A DNA stretch of 64,000 bases from Planctomycetaceae bacterium (GTDB lineage Bacteria > Planctomycetota > Planctomycetia > Pirellulales > Lacipirellulaceae), in contig PABB01000073.1 of the NCBI GenBank assembly GCA_002702655.1, positions 97,398-161,397 of the forward strand, read 5' to 3'. Position numbers and translations under genes: made by a program. The notes beneath the pieces were generated by a model. It was not told the origin of the DNA and did no database searches. It saw nothing but the letters and a program-made list of their open reading frames with translations. Shown here piece after piece: positions 9,552 through 17,868 of this stretch (position 1 is its first letter; the number at the start of each line of letters is the position of its first letter).

Positions 9552-11069
9552 TTACTCAGCCGCAGCGGACGCAGCCAGCGCTTCGATCAGCCCGTCGCTG
9601 GTGTACTGCTCGGCCACGGCGGCGACGTCCAGGCCCGCGTCGGTCAGAACGCCCGCGGTCAGCGGGCTGATAGCGGCCAGTTTCGTGCGGTGCAAGCTGT
9701 CGCCAAACAGCGCGACTAACGAGCGAGCGATCGCCGAACTGGTCGCCGTCACCCAGTCGATCTCGCCCGCGGCGAGTTGCTCGGCAATCGTCGGCTCGGC
9801 CGCAGTCACGTCGCGGCTTTCGTAGGCCACCGCTTGCGTCACGGAGCCCCCAGCGGCCGTCAGGTCGTCGTGCAGCGTTTCCCGCCCCCGGCTGGCGCGG
9901 ACCAGCAGAAAGTGCTCGCCCGCCGCGGCCGCCGGCTCCAGCGCGGTCGCCAACTGCTCGGCGCGGTACTCGTCGGGCTGCACGTCGGCGGCCAGTCCGC
10001 GCTGGGCAAGCGCCGCGACGGTCGCGGGTCCAATCGCGGCCAGCTTCACTCCGCCGAGGGCGCGCAGGTCGCGGCCGCTCGCCTGCAGGGCGTCGAGAAA
10101 GTAAGCCACGCCGTTGGCGCTGGAAAAGACCACCCAGTGGAAATCGCCCAACCGCTCGATCGCGGCGTGCAGTGGCGCCGGGTCGGCGGGCGGTCCGATC
10201 TCGATCGCCGGTTGCACCAGCGCCCGCGCGCCCAACTCTTCAAGTTGGGCCACCATCCCGGCCGCTTGATGCGCGGGCCGGGTGACCAGGACGGTTTGCC
10301 CCAGCAAGGGCCGGCGGGCGAACCACCGGCTGGCGCCGCTGGCGGCCACCGCGTCGCCCACGACAATGATCGCCGGCGGGCGCACTTTGCCGGGAGCCAA
10401 CTCGTTGGCCAACTCGCCCAGCGTGGTCTGCTTGATCCACTGCTGCGGCAGGCTGGCGTGCCGGACGATCGCCGCGGGCGTGGCGGCCGACTTGCCGTGA
10501 GTGATGAGCTCTGGCGCCCACCGTGGCGCCCCCGTCACGCCCATGTAAAACACCAACGTGCCGGGAAACCGCGCCAGCGCCGCCAGGTCGAGCGGCGCGC
10601 CGGTTTTTGCGTCGCTCTGTTGGCCGGTGACGAAGGCCACGCACGAGGCCGCGTCGCGATGTGTGAGCGGCACGCCGGCATACGCACTGGCGGCCGCCGC
10701 GGCCGTGACGCCGGGGACCACTTCGTACGGAATGCCGGCGGCCTCCAGCGCGGCGACCTCTTCGGCCAACCGGCCGAAGATCGTGCAGTCGCCCCCCTTA
10801 AGTCGCGCGACGGTCCGCCCGCTGCGCGCCGCCGCGATCATGGCCGCGTTGACCTCGTCCTGCCCCAAGAGTCTGCCCTGGCCGTGCCGACCCAGGCAGG
10901 TCAATTCCGCGTCGGCGCGGGCGTGCTCCAGCAGCCGGGGGTTGGCCAGATAGTCGTACAGCACCACATCGGCCCGGGCTAACAAATCCCGACCGCGCAG
11001 CGTCAGCAGCCCGGGATCGCCCGGACCGGCGCCAATCAGGTACACTGGAGATGGCGGGGGGGACGACAT
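9552..11069 (-). CDS. cobA-hemD: Fused uroporphyrinogen-III methyltransferase / uroporphyrinogen-III synthase
   Basis: A 505-residue bifunctional enzyme. Residues about 1-245 are the SAM-dependent uroporphyrinogen-III C-methyltransferase, with the signature GAGPGDPGLLTLRG near the N-terminus, the RLKGGDCTIFGR segment and the VPGVTAA motif. Residues about 255-500 are the HemD-type synthase (starts GQTVLVTRPAHQAAG) with its two bilobed halves; HemD sequences vary widely, so order and length carry the call. The fusion makes the substrate of siroheme/cobalamin synthesis and methylates it. It stands alone here, with no other tetrapyrrole genes in the window. ATG start at 11069. Confidence 0.93.
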   Translation of the reverse strand: MSSPPPSPVYLIGAGPGDPGLLTLRGRDLLARADVVLYDYLANPRLLEHARADAELTCLGRHGQGRLLGQDEVNAAMIAAARSGRTVARLKGGDCTIFGRLAEEVAALEAAGIPYEVVPGVTAAAAASAYAGVPLTHRDAASCVAFVTGQQSDAKTGAPLDLAALARFPGTLVFYMGVTGAPRWAPELITHGKSAATPAAIVRHASLPQQWIKQTTLGELANELAPGKVRPPAIIVVGDAVAASGASRWFARRPLLGQTVLVTRPAHQAAGMVAQLEELGARALVQPAIEIGPPADPAPLHAAIERLGDFHWVVFSSANGVAYFLDALQASGRDLRALGGVKLAAIGPATVAALAQRGLAADVQPDEYRAEQLATALEPAAAAGEHFLLVRASRGRETLHDDLTAAGGSVTQAVAYESRDVTAAEPTIAEQLAAGEIDWVTATSSAIARSLVALFGDSLHRTKLAAISPLTAGVLTDAGLDVAAVAEQYTSDGLIEALAASAAAE

Positions 11070-11231
11070 GGCAAGCGGCGGGGAAATCGGTCTGGCAAGG
11101 TGGCCGCAGCGCTGCGGCGAAACCCGGACCAGCGGAAACTGTTAGAATAACCGGACGCCCGGTTGCTGCGTAGGCAAGCAGCGGCGGCCGGCAAACTCCT
11201 CCGCCCGCAAGACGCACGGAACTGGCGCATC

Positions 11232-12671
11232 ATGGCGACTGAAAACCTCTCGGCTGCAGCGGCTCCCCACGCAGCCCGCCCGCTGCCGACCGCGGTCCGA
11301 CAACGCCTGCAAAAGGTGTTCGACCACGCCCAACGCTGCCTGGAACGGCAGGACTACGACTACGCCATCCAACTGCTCACCCAGTGCGTGGCCGAAGACC
11401 CGGGCAACCTGATCTACGTGCAGACGTTTCTGGGAACGCTGCAAAAAAAATTCGGCGACAAGCGCAAACCGTCGGCCGTCGGGGCGTTGAAGCTCAAGAG
11501 CCTCCGCTCATCGCTGCACAAGGCGATTGCCAAGGGTGCGTGGGAATCGGCGTTTCAAACCGGCTGCGCAGCGATGGCGATCAGCCCGTGGGACGGCGCG
11601 ACGCTGCTGCAGATGGCGGACGCCTGTCGGCAGCTCAGCGCGCCGGAAGCGGAGTTGTATTACCTGCGGTGGGCGCTCAGCGCTGCGCCCAAGGACCCCG
11701 TGATCAATCGGGCCGCCGGGCTCACGCTGCAACGGATGGGGCAGTTCGAGCAAGCCATCGCATGCTGGCGGCGGGTGAAAGAGGCCAAGCCTGAGGACGA
11801 AGAGGCCAGCCTGGCGGTCTCGCGGCTGAGCGTGGAGAAGACCATTCACGACGGGGGCTACGACCCCGAACTGCTGGGCAGCGGCCGTCGCGAAACGGAG
11901 GCCGCCTTCCCGGGAACGGAGGACGCCCCTGCCGAGGACGGCCAGCCGCAGCAATCGCCCGAGGAGCGACTGCGGCAGATCATCGCCAACGACCCGGCCG
12001 ACATCGCCGCGAATCTGCGGCTGGCGGATCTACTCGCCCAGCAGGGCGACATCGACGCGGCGCTGGCGGTGCTCGAGACGGCCAATCAGGCGACCGGCGG
12101 CGGGGAGATCGTGCTGCGCGACCGCATCGAGGACGTCCACATTCGCCAGGCCCGCCGGCAGGTGCAGATCGCCGAGCAACACCACGGGCACGAGCAGAGC
12201 GAGGATTCGGCGCGCGTGCTGGCCCAGGCCCGCAACCATGCCAATCAGGTCGAGTTGGAGGTCTACACGGCCCGCTCGGACCGCGACCCGCAGGTCCCGT
12301 GGCTGAAGTACGAGCTGGGCCTGCGGCTGCGGCGGGCCGGGAAGTACAAGGAAGCGATCACCGCCCTGCAGGCCGCCCGCAGCGATGCCAAGCGCAAAGC
12401 CATGGTGCTGCTGGAGTTAGGCGAATGCTTCCAGAAAATCGAGCAGTACAAGCTGGCGATGTCGAACTACGAGGCCGCCATCGAGGCGTCCGAAGACCCC
12501 GAGAGCGACGTGCACAAGCTGTCGCTGTACCGCGCCGGCGTGCTGGCAACCGGGCTGCGGGAGCTCGACCTGGCCGAGCGGCACCTGACCGCCCTGGCGG
12601 GGATCGATTTTGGCTTCCGAGATGTCGCGGAGCGGCTGGACAATCTCAACAAACTTCGCGATAGTGGTTGA
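11232..12671 (+). CDS. Tetratricopeptide-repeat protein
   Basis: A 479-residue, helix-rich cytosolic protein with TPR-like pairs near residues 30-65, 140-215 (containing the phrases YYLRWALSAAPKDP and QRMGQFEQAIACWRRV), 255-290 and 375-450 (AGKYKEAITALQAAR, EQYKLAMSNYEAAIE). There is no signal peptide or membrane segment. It probably acts as a scaffold. The ATG at 11232 was chosen over an open upstream frame because the preceding residues are low-quality and the ATG starts a plausible N-terminus. rpsT follows after about 100 bases. Confidence 0.75.
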   Translation: MATENLSAAAAPHAARPLPTAVRQRLQKVFDHAQRCLERQDYDYAIQLLTQCVAEDPGNLIYVQTFLGTLQKKFGDKRKPSAVGALKLKSLRSSLHKAIAKGAWESAFQTGCAAMAISPWDGATLLQMADACRQLSAPEAELYYLRWALSAAPKDPVINRAAGLTLQRMGQFEQAIACWRRVKEAKPEDEEASLAVSRLSVEKTIHDGGYDPELLGSGRRETEAAFPGTEDAPAEDGQPQQSPEERLRQIIANDPADIAANLRLADLLAQQGDIDAALAVLETANQATGGGEIVLRDRIEDVHIRQARRQVQIAEQHHGHEQSEDSARVLAQARNHANQVELEVYTARSDRDPQVPWLKYELGLRLRRAGKYKEAITALQAARSDAKRKAMVLLELGECFQKIEQYKLAMSNYEAAIEASEDPESDVHKLSLYRAGVLATGLRELDLAERHLTALAGIDFGFRDVAERLDNLNKLRDSG

Positions 12672-12774
12672 TTCGCCAGCCGTCGCGGACCGCGACTACC
12701 GCTGCTGGCCGCCTGCGAACTCAGCAGTTCGCCGTTCGCCCCGGATTCTCGTGAGCCCCGTTTAGCCAACCGCT

Positions 12775-13041
12775 ATGCCCAATTCAGTTAACGCCAAGAA
12801 GCGCCTTCGTCAGAGCCTCGACCGCCGCGATCGGCATCGCGCCACGCGCAGCACGCTGCGGACCCAGATTCGCAAGCTCCGCAAAGCCGTCGCCGACGGC
12901 GACAAGGACGCCGCCCAGACCGAGCTGAAGGTCACGGTGAAAGCCCTCGACCGGGCGGCCGCCAAGGGCATCATTCACAAGAACGCCGCCGCGCGGACCA
13001 AGTCGCGGTTGAACAAGGCGGTCAAAGAGATCGCGGCTTAA
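12775..13041 (+). CDS. rpsT: Ribosomal protein S20
   Basis: An 88-residue basic helical protein that binds 16S rRNA in the small subunit. The N-terminus PNSVNAKKRLRQS and the middle RHRATRSTLRTQIRKLRKA match S20. The C-terminal KGIIHKNAAARTKSRLNKAV is the family's conserved end. Length is normal. The 103-base leader after the TPR gene contains two short hairpins (GTCGCG/CGCGAC at 12682-12696, GCGAAC/GTTCGC about 12715-12732). Confidence 0.97.
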   Translation: MPNSVNAKKRLRQSLDRRDRHRATRSTLRTQIRKLRKAVADGDKDAAQTELKVTVKALDRAAAKGIIHKNAAARTKSRLNKAVKEIAA

Positions 13042-13058
13042 AGCGGCCTTGGAGGTGC

Positions 13059-13140
13059 CATGCCCACGCTCGCGTGGGCATGCGAACGCCGTGCGAGCCA
13101 CGCGCCGAACTTCGCACGGCTCACAGAGCCGTGGCACGCT
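13059..13140. repeat. Palindromes of two families between convergent genes
   Basis: CATGCCCACGC-TC-GCGTGGGCATG at 13059-13082 belongs to the type also found at 31392-31480. CACGGCT-CACAG-AGCCGTG at 13115-13133 with its GGCACGC tail belongs to the type at 3858, 20137 and 23799. The elements lie between rpsT and the end of pyrK, where they could end both transcripts, though no T-run follows. Confidence 0.75.
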
Positions 13141-13155
13141 GGATTGAAGCCCTGC

Positions 13156-14058
13156 TCACCACACGATCTTCTCGGCGTCGAACACGGGGCCTTCGACGCA
13201 CGTGCGTTTGTAGTCCCAGTCGCCTTCCGGCTGGCGGACCTTCACGACGCAACTGAAGCACGCGCCGATGCCGCACGCCATCGGCGTTTCCAGCGAGACC
13301 TGGCAGGCGACTTGTCGCGCGGCCGCCAACTCGGCGACGGCTTCCATCATCGGCTCGGGGCCGCAGCACACGAGCCGCACGCTGTGCCCCGCGGCAGCCG
13401 CTTCGTCCAACACGGCATCGACTTCGGCCGTGACCAAACCCTGCCGACCGACGCTGCCGTCGTTACTGGTGACCCGCACCTCGACGCCCGCGGCAGCAAA
13501 GTCTTGCTCGCCCGCCAGGTAGTCGACCGTCCGCACGCCGTAGCACAGCGTCACCGCTTTCGCCGGAACAACCGATCGCGGCGGATTGCCGTACCGCCGT
13601 CGCCCCGCATATTCGCGGCCCAGCGCCAGAAATGGCGTCTGCCCGATTCCCCCGGCCACCATCACGAGGTGATCGACCGGCTCGGCGGCAAAGCCGTTGC
13701 CCAGCGGGCCCCACACGTCTAACTCGTCGCCGGCGCGCAGCTCGCTGAGCCGCGCGGTCATCTTGCCCACGACCAGGTACGCGACGTCGACGCCGGTCGG
13801 CTGGCCCTTGGCGTCGAGCACCGTGTCGTACAGGGCCAGCGGCCGAGCCAGCAACGGATCGTTGCCCGCGGGCAGACGCAGCATGAGGAACTGCCCCGGC
13901 ACGACGGTCCGCGCGATCGCGGGGCACTCGAATCGCACCCGCCATGTATCGCGGGCTAGCGGCACGTTTTCGGTGATCGTCACGCGGTGCTGCCGGGCGG
14001 CGTCGGCATAGAACGACGCCGCTAATTCGCCCGGGCCGGTGGTCGAACAATTGCTCAC
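13156..14058 (-). CDS. pyrK: Dihydroorotate dehydrogenase electron-transfer subunit
   Basis: Flavin- and iron-sulfur-containing subunit that passes electrons from type 1B dihydroorotate dehydrogenase to NAD. The 300-residue chain has a ferredoxin-reductase-like FAD domain (GQFLMLRLP near the start), an NAD domain (GGIGQTPFLAL, CGPEPMMEA) and the C-terminal [2Fe-2S] cysteines in ACGIGACFSC and RTCVEGP. The start is GTG at 14058 and overlaps the rluB stop by four bases (GTGA), so translation is coupled. The dehydrogenase subunit pyrD is not in the window. A related electron-transfer role in another pathway is possible. Confidence 0.88.
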   Translation of the reverse strand: MSNCSTTGPGELAASFYADAARQHRVTITENVPLARDTWRVRFECPAIARTVVPGQFLMLRLPAGNDPLLARPLALYDTVLDAKGQPTGVDVAYLVVGKMTARLSELRAGDELDVWGPLGNGFAAEPVDHLVMVAGGIGQTPFLALGREYAGRRRYGNPPRSVVPAKAVTLCYGVRTVDYLAGEQDFAAAGVEVRVTSNDGSVGRQGLVTAEVDAVLDEAAAAGHSVRLVCCGPEPMMEAVAELAAARQVACQVSLETPMACGIGACFSCVVKVRQPEGDWDYKRTCVEGPVFDAEKIVW

Positions 14059-15251
14059 GATCGCTTGCCCTTCTTCCCTGGCTTGCCGGTCGGTTTGCCC
14101 GCCGATTTGCGGCCGCCGCCCTGGGCGAACTTGCCGGGCGATTTCTTGCCGGTCGGCTTAGTGCCGGCGGGCTTCTTTCCTGCTGCTTTTTTCCCTGCGG
14201 CGCCGCGTAGCGGTTTGCCCGCGGACTTGGCGGGGCGACGCGGCGGAGCGGCGCTTTCGCCATCGTCGCCGCCAATCACCGCGCGTCCCGAGGAGGCGGA
14301 CTTCTTTGGCGCCGTCGGCTTGCCCGCCGGCTTGCGACCGCCGGGTTTCTTGCCGCCGCGGCGGGGGCGCCTGGTCGGTACGTCGCTGGCCGCGTCTTCC
14401 AGCTTGCGCACCTCGTCGCGGGTCAGCTCCCGGACCGCGCCGGGGGGCATGTCGCCCAAGCGGATCGGCCCCACCGCTACGCGGGTCAGCTTCTGCACCT
14501 TGTGCCCCACCCGCGCCAGCAGTCGGCGGATCTCGCGGTTGCGGCCTTCGTCCAGAGTCATCTCCAGCACGGTCGACTTTTTCACGTGCGACTTCACGCG
14601 CACGTCGACCGGCTTCACGTACGCCTCGGCCAGCCGCACGCCCTTGCGCATCTGGGTCAGCACGTCCGGCTCGACGATGCCGGCGACCTGCACGTGGTAG
14701 ATCTTCTCGACCCCGTGGCTGGGGTGGGTGAGGCGGTTGGCCAGCTCGCCGTCGTTGGTCGCCAGGATCAGCCCTTCGCTCTCCATGTCGAGCCGGCCGA
14801 CGTTGAACACCCGCCCCGCGTCGGGCGGCAACAGGTCGATCACCCGCGGGCGACCAGCCGGGTCGCGAGTCGTGGAGACCACGCCGCGCGGCTTGTTCAC
14901 GGCAAAGTAGAGCCGCCGCTTGCGGCGCAGCACTTCGCCATCGACGCGGATTTCCTGCCGCTCGGCATTCACCTTCGAGCCCAGCTCGTCGACGACCACG
15001 CCGTCGACTTCCACGCGGCCTTCGACGATCAGTTCCTCGCACTCGCGGCGGCTGGCGACGCCCAGCGCGGCGAGCACCTTCTGCAGGCGCTCGACGCCGG
15101 GGGGCGATTTGGAGTTGGAAGCCGACGACTCGGCCGAGCCGCGACGCCCGCCCGGTTTGCCGGCCGGGCGCGGACGCCCCGCGGACTTGGCGCCGCGGCG
15201 ACCGCCGGGGCCGCTGCCGGAGGGCTGGTTCTTCTTGGGGGGGCGAGGCAT
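14055..15251 (-). CDS. rluB: RsuA/RluB-type pseudouridine synthase with long basic tail
   Basis: Makes pseudouridine in rRNA. A short Lys/Pro-rich N-terminus (1-50) leads to an S4 RNA-binding domain (about 53-100, VERLQKVLAALGVASRRECEELI) and the catalytic domain (about 110-285) with the aspartate in VGRLDMESEGLIL and the conserved NKPRGVVST. After about residue 290 a Lys/Ala/Gly/Pro-rich tail of roughly 100 residues follows, low in complexity and highly basic; it likely binds RNA. RluB (large subunit) is favoured over RsuA by general likeness, not proven. Start ATG at 15251. It is followed by pyrK with a four-base overlap. Confidence 0.9.
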   Translation of the reverse strand: MPRPPKKNQPSGSGPGGRRGAKSAGRPRPAGKPGGRRGSAESSASNSKSPPGVERLQKVLAALGVASRRECEELIVEGRVEVDGVVVDELGSKVNAERQEIRVDGEVLRRKRRLYFAVNKPRGVVSTTRDPAGRPRVIDLLPPDAGRVFNVGRLDMESEGLILATNDGELANRLTHPSHGVEKIYHVQVAGIVEPDVLTQMRKGVRLAEAYVKPVDVRVKSHVKKSTVLEMTLDEGRNREIRRLLARVGHKVQKLTRVAVGPIRLGDMPPGAVRELTRDEVRKLEDAASDVPTRRPRRGGKKPGGRKPAGKPTAPKKSASSGRAVIGGDDGESAAPPRRPAKSAGKPLRGAAGKKAAGKKPAGTKPTGKKSPGKFAQGGGRKSAGKPTGKPGKKGKRS

Positions 15252-15382
15252 GGATCGACCGAGGCTGGCGCAGAGTGATGAATCGCCGCGAATGGCGAAC
15301 CCATCATCCTAGTGCCCCGAGCAGGCAAAACCCAGGGGCGCGAGCCAGGGGAGTGCGACGCTCCGCGGAGCCCGTGCGGCCC

Positions 15383-15563
15383 CGTAGCATGGCCGCTTCG
15401 GCCGTGCGCCGCGCGGTGACCGGTGACCGCACCGGTCAGAGTTGGTCGGCTGGGACGACCGCAGGGAGCCCCCAGTGAGATATCTGGCCGCTGCGCTCCG
15501 CCTCATCGCTCGCCAAGCCAATGCCAGTTCAGCTCGCACGGCCGGAGCGGCCATGCTACGAGC
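15383..15563. repeat. Inverted pair of GTAGCATGGCCGCT units in a gene-free gap
   Basis: The 323-base gap between rluB and the lipoprotein gene holds a unit at 15383-15409 (GTAGCATGGCCGCTTCGGCC type, itself a hairpin GGCCG/CGGCC) and its inverted copy at 15537-15563. Between them is another hairpin, GACCGGT/ACCGGTC at 15418-15437. No gene is seen in the gap. Confidence 0.7.
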
Positions 15564-15574
15564 TCGCCCCGCGC

Positions 15575-15922
15575 TCAATATCGCGGCGCCGCCATCACCG
15601 GCTGATTCGGATACGACCCAAACGTCTGGGGCGCCAACGGCGGGCCCATCGGCAGGGGCGTGCCAATCGCGGCCGCCCGCGACTCGTTGTATTGGTTGGC
15701 CCGCGTCACCGGCGGCACCGGCACGGCATACTCCCGCGGCCGACCGCCCACCACCTCGGGCCCCAGATCGGGCAGCGGGTAGGGATCGGAGATCTCCGCC
15801 TCGGCCCGCTGCAACGGCGCCGGCCCCGGCCCGATCAACTGCGGCCAGCGAATCGTGGAGGAACAACCGGCCACCGCCGCCAAACCGACCACGACGCCCA
15901 GGATTTGCCGAGACATGCACAC
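15575..15922 (-). CDS. Small proline-rich lipoprotein
   Basis: A 115-residue product with a lipoprotein signal: hydrophobic segment ILGVVVGLAAVAG followed by the lipobox cysteine (AVAGCSS), about residue 21. The mature part is Pro/Gly/Arg-rich and has no recognisable domain. The ATG at 15922 is preceded by GGAG at a good distance; a second ATG at 15916 is possible. Probably anchored to the outer or inner membrane. Function unknown. Confidence 0.65.
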   Translation of the reverse strand: MCMSRQILGVVVGLAAVAGCSSTIRWPQLIGPGPAPLQRAEAEISDPYPLPDLGPEVVGGRPREYAVPVPPVTRANQYNESRAAAIGTPLPMGPPLAPQTFGSYPNQPVMAAPRY

Positions 15923-16067
15923 GCTCCGCGAAAAGAGGATCGGCCGGCGCGCAGCATGGCCCCACAGCGGGGGCGCCAGCGGCGGGGAGAATAGGAAACG
16001 GCGACAAGCGCCGCAAGAGCGACTTGGGGGCGGCGGACTGGCGTGAGCTTACAGAAGGGCGTAGCAT

Positions 16068-16091
16068 CCGCGACCGCGACCGCGACCGCGA
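16068..16091. repeat. Tandem hexanucleotide repeat (CCGCGA)x4
   Basis: Four perfect copies of CCGCGA in tandem, 37 bases upstream of the small gene at 16129. Such tracts can change copy number by slippage and alter promoter spacing; whether this one does is not known. Confidence 0.8.
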
Positions 16092-16128
16092 TTTGACTCG
16101 GTCGTACTTCTGACGCGAAAGGACTCGC

Positions 16129-16389
16129 ATGTCAGCTTTCTTGCCAACATTGCTGCTGAGCATCGGCGTATCCGCCACGTCCCTAGATGTGGCTCAGCCA
16201 GCCGTTCGATCTGAAACGGCGGAAACCAAGCAGTCGCTCACGGAAATCGTGACGGTCCCGTGGCGTTTGTTGGCCGCCGTCGATTGGGCCGACTGGTCAC
16301 AGCACCGGCGCCTGGAACAAATGGGCCACGACGGCATCGTCTACTTCGATGCGCCGACAACCAAAGCACAGCGGCGGATGCTCCGGTAG
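16129..16389 (+). CDS. Small hypothetical secreted protein
   Basis: An 86-residue product with a hydrophobic N-terminus (AFLPTLLLSIGVSATSL) that could be a signal peptide, then a short polar body. GAAAGGA lies at a good distance before the ATG, the main reason to call it. Nothing in the sequence is recognised. It sits in a patch of orphan small genes with lower GC than its neighbours. Confidence 0.4.
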   Translation: MSAFLPTLLLSIGVSATSLDVAQPAVRSETAETKQSLTEIVTVPWRLLAAVDWADWSQHRRLEQMGHDGIVYFDAPTTKAQRRMLR

Positions 16390-16503
16390 ATTGCCGCCGG
16401 TCAGCAGCGACGCTTGTCCGGGCCGCTCGTGTATAATTTCCATGTATTGCGTGACCGCTGCGACGCATCTCGCCGACACTGCGGTTCCCCGGAAGGGTTC
16501 GCC

Positions 16504-16719
16504 ATGGACGCCGCCGGCTGTCTTCTCATTGTCGTTGGGGTGCTTTGCGCTTGCGGACTCCTCTGGCTCGTCGCGTCTGGAGTATTCCCGCTTGCGCTCG
16601 CCGCCGCCATCCGTCATCCCGTGAGCATCGATGGCGCGATTCTCGCCACCCTCCTCATCGGAGCGTGCGTCTGCTTGCCCATTGGCACCAAGATCATTCG
16701 CCGCGGACTTCCCCGTTAG
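16504..16719 (+). CDS. Small two-helix membrane protein
   Basis: A 71-residue product with two predicted membrane helices (about 5-26, GCLLIVVGVLCACGLLWLVA, and about 43-62, DGAILATLLIGACVCLPIG) and a basic C-terminus. GGAAGGG precedes the ATG at 16504; the frame is open upstream but only arginine/cysteine-rich shadow. No function proposed. Confidence 0.5.
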   Translation: MDAAGCLLIVVGVLCACGLLWLVASGVFPLALAAAIRHPVSIDGAILATLLIGACVCLPIGTKIIRRGLPR

Positions 16720-16894
16720 TGCGTCGAGTGGGGGGTTCTGCCGGAACATGGCGTTGCCACCATTTCCTAGTCGCCGCCGGCAAGTTCACCCACCTCTTCT
16801 TCCGTACGACCGATGGTCGGTGAACCCGCCCGCGGGGTCTTTCTCACCGAGCGGGAACCCGTCGTCCGCCGACGGAACCACCCGCCCTATCGAC

Positions 16895-17461
16895 TCAACC
16901 AGCGCCCTTTCGACCATCATCACCGAACCCGCACGCGACCAACGCCGCACTCTGCCGCGCCAATCGGATGCAGGTCTGGTCGACGAAGAACGACATATCG
17001 AAACATCTGGCTTTCGACTCGTACACGAATCGGAATCGCTCTTGCGACTCGTTCTTCGCGTCCTGCCTGGGCTCGCCGCAAATCCAGATCGAGACGGCGT
17101 CCACGGCGGACAAATCGACCGAGAATTCCTGCGACGGGTCGCGTTCCCAGGCCGCCAGAACGCGGGCCAACTCGTGCCACTTTTCCGTCGCAAGCAGTTG
17201 ATTGCTTATGATGCAAGTCACTTCGTCCGTGAGGCACCACTCCCGCGGTGACAGCACCGTATAGCCGGCACGGTCCCACGACTGTGCCGTGATCAGAACG
17301 CTGCAGCCAATCATCTGCTGTTCGGCAAAGCAGGCGTCCGGTCGCAGCACGAACGACGAATAGCCGTCGGATGAAACAAAACGGCAATCAACGTACGGAT
17401 CGCCAGATGCCTTGCCGCTTCCAGGTTCGTCGCCAGAACAATGCTTCCAATTGCCCGTCAT
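16895..17461 (-). CDS. Hypothetical protein
   Basis: A 188-residue product, not recognised. It is rich in Cys (about nine) and Trp and has a mixed alpha/beta look without membrane segments or signal peptide. GGAACGAG precedes the ATG at 17461. Base composition is visibly less GC-rich than in the flanking metabolic genes, and the gene lies beside a broken gene copy, so recent arrival by transfer is possible. Confidence 0.5.
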   Translation of the reverse strand: MTGNWKHCSGDEPGSGKASGDPYVDCRFVSSDGYSSFVLRPDACFAEQQMIGCSVLITAQSWDRAGYTVLSPREWCLTDEVTCIISNQLLATEKWHELARVLAAWERDPSQEFSVDLSAVDAVSIWICGEPRQDAKNESQERFRFVYESKARCFDMSFFVDQTCIRLARQSAALVACGFGDDGRKGAG

Positions 17462-17512
17462 CGATCTCGTTCCGATTCTGGCCGCTGCCCTGCCCTGCCC
17501 TGAGCGCGCCCC

Positions 17513-17615
17513 TTACTGCCCCCAAAAGCCGCCGCCGGTGATGTCGGCCACGGTCCGCAAGAACGTCGACGTATTTTGTTCGAAGTAGTCGCCGAGACCG
17601 ATCGAGTTCACCGGG
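17513..17615 (-). pseudogene. Relic of the 3' end of a vWA gene (paralogue of 18678-20096)
   Basis: The 103 bases from the stop codon (TAA on the minus strand at 17513-17515) align without gaps to the last 103 bases of the vWA gene at 18678-18780, with 16 mismatches counted by eye. The encoded end reads GLGDYFEQNTSTFLRTVADI and then TGGGFWGQ, against GLGNYFDQNTSTFLRTVANI and TGGGFRGQ in the intact gene. Only five of 33 residues differ, so most changes are silent. Upstream of 17615 the likeness stops. This is the stump of a former second copy. Confidence 0.85.
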
Positions 17616-17868
17616 CTGCCAGAGACTTGCTTTAACCCCAGTTTTGTTATTCGCGAGCGACCGCGTTAGAATCAGAGCGGCGCATGATTTCACGTCCTCG
17701 CGCCTGTTCAGTTTCCAGGTATTCGCGGAGTCATACTATAACCCGCCTCCACCGAATCCTCAGCGTCACTCTGCTTTTGTCGGGCGCCGCGATCGCTTTC
17801 GCACCAGACAGGCCGATCGGCAGTCGCGAAAGCAAACTGACGGCCGTGCGCATAGAAAGGTGTTCAGC

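Noticed and set aside
17388-17693. 101-codon minus-strand frame across the vWA stump
   Set aside because: It runs in a different frame from the recognisable vWA end and has no ribosome site; the region is a relic.
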